Origin: Bifidobacteriaceae bacterium
Lineage (GTDB): Bacteria; Actinomycetota; Actinomycetes; Actinomycetales; WQXJ01
Assembly (NCBI GenBank): GCA_031258055.1
Contig: JAIRNM010000004.1
Location: forward strand, 1 to 8,937
Reading direction: 5' to 3'
DNA length: 8,937 nt
A program made the translations under genes and the position numbers. A model generated the notes under the pieces. The model worked only from the letters and a program-made list of their open reading frames with translations, was not told the origin of the DNA and did no database searches. This document shows, one piece after another, positions 7,458-8,937 of the stretch; within the stretch, counting starts at the first letter, position 1, and each line of letters starts with the position of its first letter.

Positions 7458-8681
7458 ATGATTGAAGACGTGACCACGCCACGTACCCGCATCTCCGAAC
7501 GGATAGCCGCCATTGAACCGTCCGCCACCCTGGCCGTAGACGCCAAGGCCAAAGCCCTGAAGGCAGAAGGTAAGCCGGTGATCGGGTTCGGCGCCGGTGA
7601 ACCGGACTTCCCGACCGCTTCCTACATTGTCGATGCCGCCGTCGAAGCGGCGCGCGACCCGGCCAACCACCGTTACACCCCCGCCGCTGGTCTGCCGGAG
7701 CTGCGCCGGGCGGTCGCCGCCAAGACTCTCCGAGACTCCGCCTATGCGGTCGAATGGAACCAGGTCTTGATTACCAACGGCGGTAAGCAAGCCGTCTATC
7801 AGGCTTTCGCCACTTTGCTGGACGAGGGCGACGAAGCGCTTCTGCCCGCGCCCTACTGGACGACCTATCCGGAAGCGATCAAACTGGCTGGAGGCGTCCC
7901 GGTCCCAGTCTTCGCGGGGCCTGAAGCCGATTACAAAGTGACGGTTGACCAGCTAGACCAAGCCAAGACGGAACGGACCAAACTCTTGGTCTTCGTCTCG
8001 CCTTCTAATCCGACCGGAGCGGTCTATTCGGCCGCCGAAACAGAGGCGATTGGACAATGGGCGCTCGACAACGGAATCTGGGTAGTGACCGACGAAATCT
8101 ATGAACATCTGGTTTATGACGGTTGGACCGCCACGTCAATCGTCACCGCCGTTCCCGAATTGGCCGATCAAACAGTCATATTGAACGGCGTGGCCAAGAC
8201 CTACGCCATGACCGGCTGGCGGGTCGGCTGGCTGATCGGTCCACTAGACGTGGTGAAAGCCGCTACCAACCTTCAATCCCACCTGACCTCGAACGTGGCC
8301 AATGTGTCACAGCGCGCCGCCCTGGCCGCCGTCAGCGGTCCGCTTGATGTCGTCTTCGAAATGCGTCAAGCCTTTGACCGGCGCCGACGCACCATGGTGG
8401 ACATGCTGCGCCCAATTGAGGGCCTTGACTGCCCGGTGCCGCGCGGCGCCTTCTACGCCTACCCTTCCGTTCAGGGTTTGCTGGGCCGAACCATCCGCGG
8501 CTCGCGCCCCCAGACGTCAGCCCAGCTAGCCTCCTTGATCCTGGATGAAGCAGAGGTCGCGGTAGTACCAGGTGAGGCATTCGGGCCGTCCGGATACCTG
8601 CGGTTGTCTTACGCCCTGAGTGATTCAGACCTAGTCGAAGGGGTTGGCCGTCTGGCCGCGCTGCTAAGCGAAGCGAACTGA
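7458..8681 (+). CDS. Class I/II PLP-dependent aminotransferase, aspartate aminotransferase type
   Basis: Transfers an amino group between amino acids and 2-oxo acids using pyridoxal phosphate; aspartate/oxaloacetate is the likely main pair (aspC/aat type), inferred from similarity and gene context. The 407-residue fold-type I enzyme shows [10 protein letters not shown] (44-53), YWTTYPE near 133-139, SPSNPTGA with Asn184, VTDEIYE with the PLP-pyridine Asp212 and Tyr215, the catalytic Lys247 in [16 protein letters not shown], and the substrate-carboxylate Arg382 in YLRLSYA. All key residues are present. The ATG at 7458 has no clear ribosome binding site. The GTG at 7470 ([15 protein letters not shown]) matches where homologs usually begin and has CATGAT, with an extended TGn, seven bases upstream, so it may be the real leaderless start. 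Divergent from tRNA-Trp; the same neighbour is found in many actinobacteria. Confidence 0.92.
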   Translation: MIEDVTTPRTRISERIAAIEPSATLAVDAKAKALKAEGKPVIGFGAGEPDFPTASYIVDAAVEAARDPANHRYTPAAGLPELRRAVAAKTLRDSAYAVEWNQVLITNGGKQAVYQAFATLLDEGDEALLPAPYWTTYPEAIKLAGGVPVPVFAGPEADYKVTVDQLDQAKTERTKLLVFVSPSNPTGAVYSAAETEAIGQWALDNGIWVVTDEIYEHLVYDGWTATSIVTAVPELADQTVILNGVAKTYAMTGWRVGWLIGPLDVVKAATNLQSHLTSNVANVSQRAALAAVSGPLDVVFEMRQAFDRRRRTMVDMLRPIEGLDCPVPRGAFYAYPSVQGLLGRTIRGSRPQTSAQLASLILDEAEVAVVPGEAFGPSGYLRLSYALSDSDLVEGVGRLAALLSEAN

Positions 8682-8858
8682 TTGGCTGGCTCCAGTGATC
8701 GCCTTGACGGTTGCTCTGCCATTCGCTTTAGCCCGTGTCTCAGCGGTGGTTGGAAGCCATTGGCAGCGAATTCGTCCACCCACTGGGCGAGAGTGTCCAA
8801 GCCTTGAGACAAAGCCCTCCCGCCTTGCTATTGCCGCTCAGAACAGTTCTACTTTAAG

Positions 8859-8881
8859 TACCGCCCTAGACTGTGGCGGTA
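8859..8881 (+). promoter_or_regulatory. 7-bp dyad over a -10 element at the right edge
   Basis: TACCGCC (8859-8865) and GGCGGTA (8875-8881) are exact reverse complements separated by nine bases. The spacer contains TAGACT (8867-8872), a TAnnnT -10 hexamer, and the right arm ends on the first base of an ATG at 8881. This looks like an operator placed over the promoter of a leaderless gene. No good -35 is seen. Confidence 0.4.
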
Positions 8882-8937
8882 TGGTCGACCACCTGATGAC
8901 ACCGCGGGTCCGTCGACCAGTCACTCGGGATTGGGGT
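8881..8937 (+). CDS. Possible start of an unrecognised gene, cut by the right edge
   Basis: From the ATG at 8881 the frame is open for 19 codons to the window end (MVDHLMTPRVRRPVTRDWG). Support is only the TAGACT hexamer eight bases upstream and the dyad around it. There is no ribosome binding site, so the mRNA would be leaderless. I do not recognise the peptide and it is too short to assign. The 199-bp gap between the aminotransferase stop and this start shows no terminator hairpin with a T tract and no other convincing gene. Confidence 0.3.
   Translation, partial: MVDHLMTPRVRRPVTRDWG

Noticed and set aside
8609..8812. Minus-strand open frame overlapping the aminotransferase 3' end (begins MSQGLDTLAQWVDEF from a TTG)
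   Set aside because: Its first residues look protein-like, but it has a TTG start, no ribosome binding site, no recognised family, and more than a third of it is antisense to the aminotransferase.

Overview
The window is GC-rich DNA with many GTG starts. It carries the gene order aspartate-type aminotransferase / tRNA-Trp / secE / nusG / rplK / rplA, and the NusG has a long acidic N-terminal extension. Together these point to an actinobacterium (Actinomycetota). I cannot name a genus from sequence alone. It reads as ordinary chromosome with one accessory-looking stretch between about 1.88 and 3.83 kb.

Layout, left to right. (1) 1-1810, minus: the first 603 codons of a DinG/YoaA-type iron-sulfur DNA helicase, cut by the left edge. 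(2) 1899-2569, plus: a two-gene type II toxin-antitoxin operon (FitA/VapB-like antitoxin, PIN-domain toxin) whose genes overlap by four bases, with a small operator-like dyad over the promoter. (3) 2570-2919: a non-coding stretch between convergent genes, holding one copy of a 42-bp repeat and two near-perfect palindromes. (4) 2920-3689, minus: a complete dapB (lysine/diaminopimelate synthesis) broken by one missing base near 3519. A second, inverted copy of the 42-bp repeat lies just upstream of it, so dapB sits between inverted repeats. (5) 3835-4605, minus: a multi-pass membrane protein of the YwaF/TIGR02206 type. (6) 4732-7341, minus: the translation/secretion block, in transcription order tRNA-Trp, secE, nusG, rplK, rplA. 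(7) 7458-8681, plus: a class I PLP-dependent aminotransferase, divergent from the tRNA. (8) 8682-8937: mostly non-coding, ending in a possible leaderless gene start under a 7-bp dyad.

Two kinds of gene start are visible. The secE, nusG, rplK and rplA genes have purine-rich ribosome binding sites. dinG, the antitoxin, dapB and the right-edge reading frame have none, but each has a TAnnnT or TATCAT hexamer 6-8 bases before the start codon, as expected for leaderless mRNAs. The most unusual points are the frameshifted dapB between inverted repeats, the palindrome pair beside it, and the tandem-repeat acidic arm of NusG. I found no CRISPR array, no recognisable transposase gene and no clear new multi-gene system.
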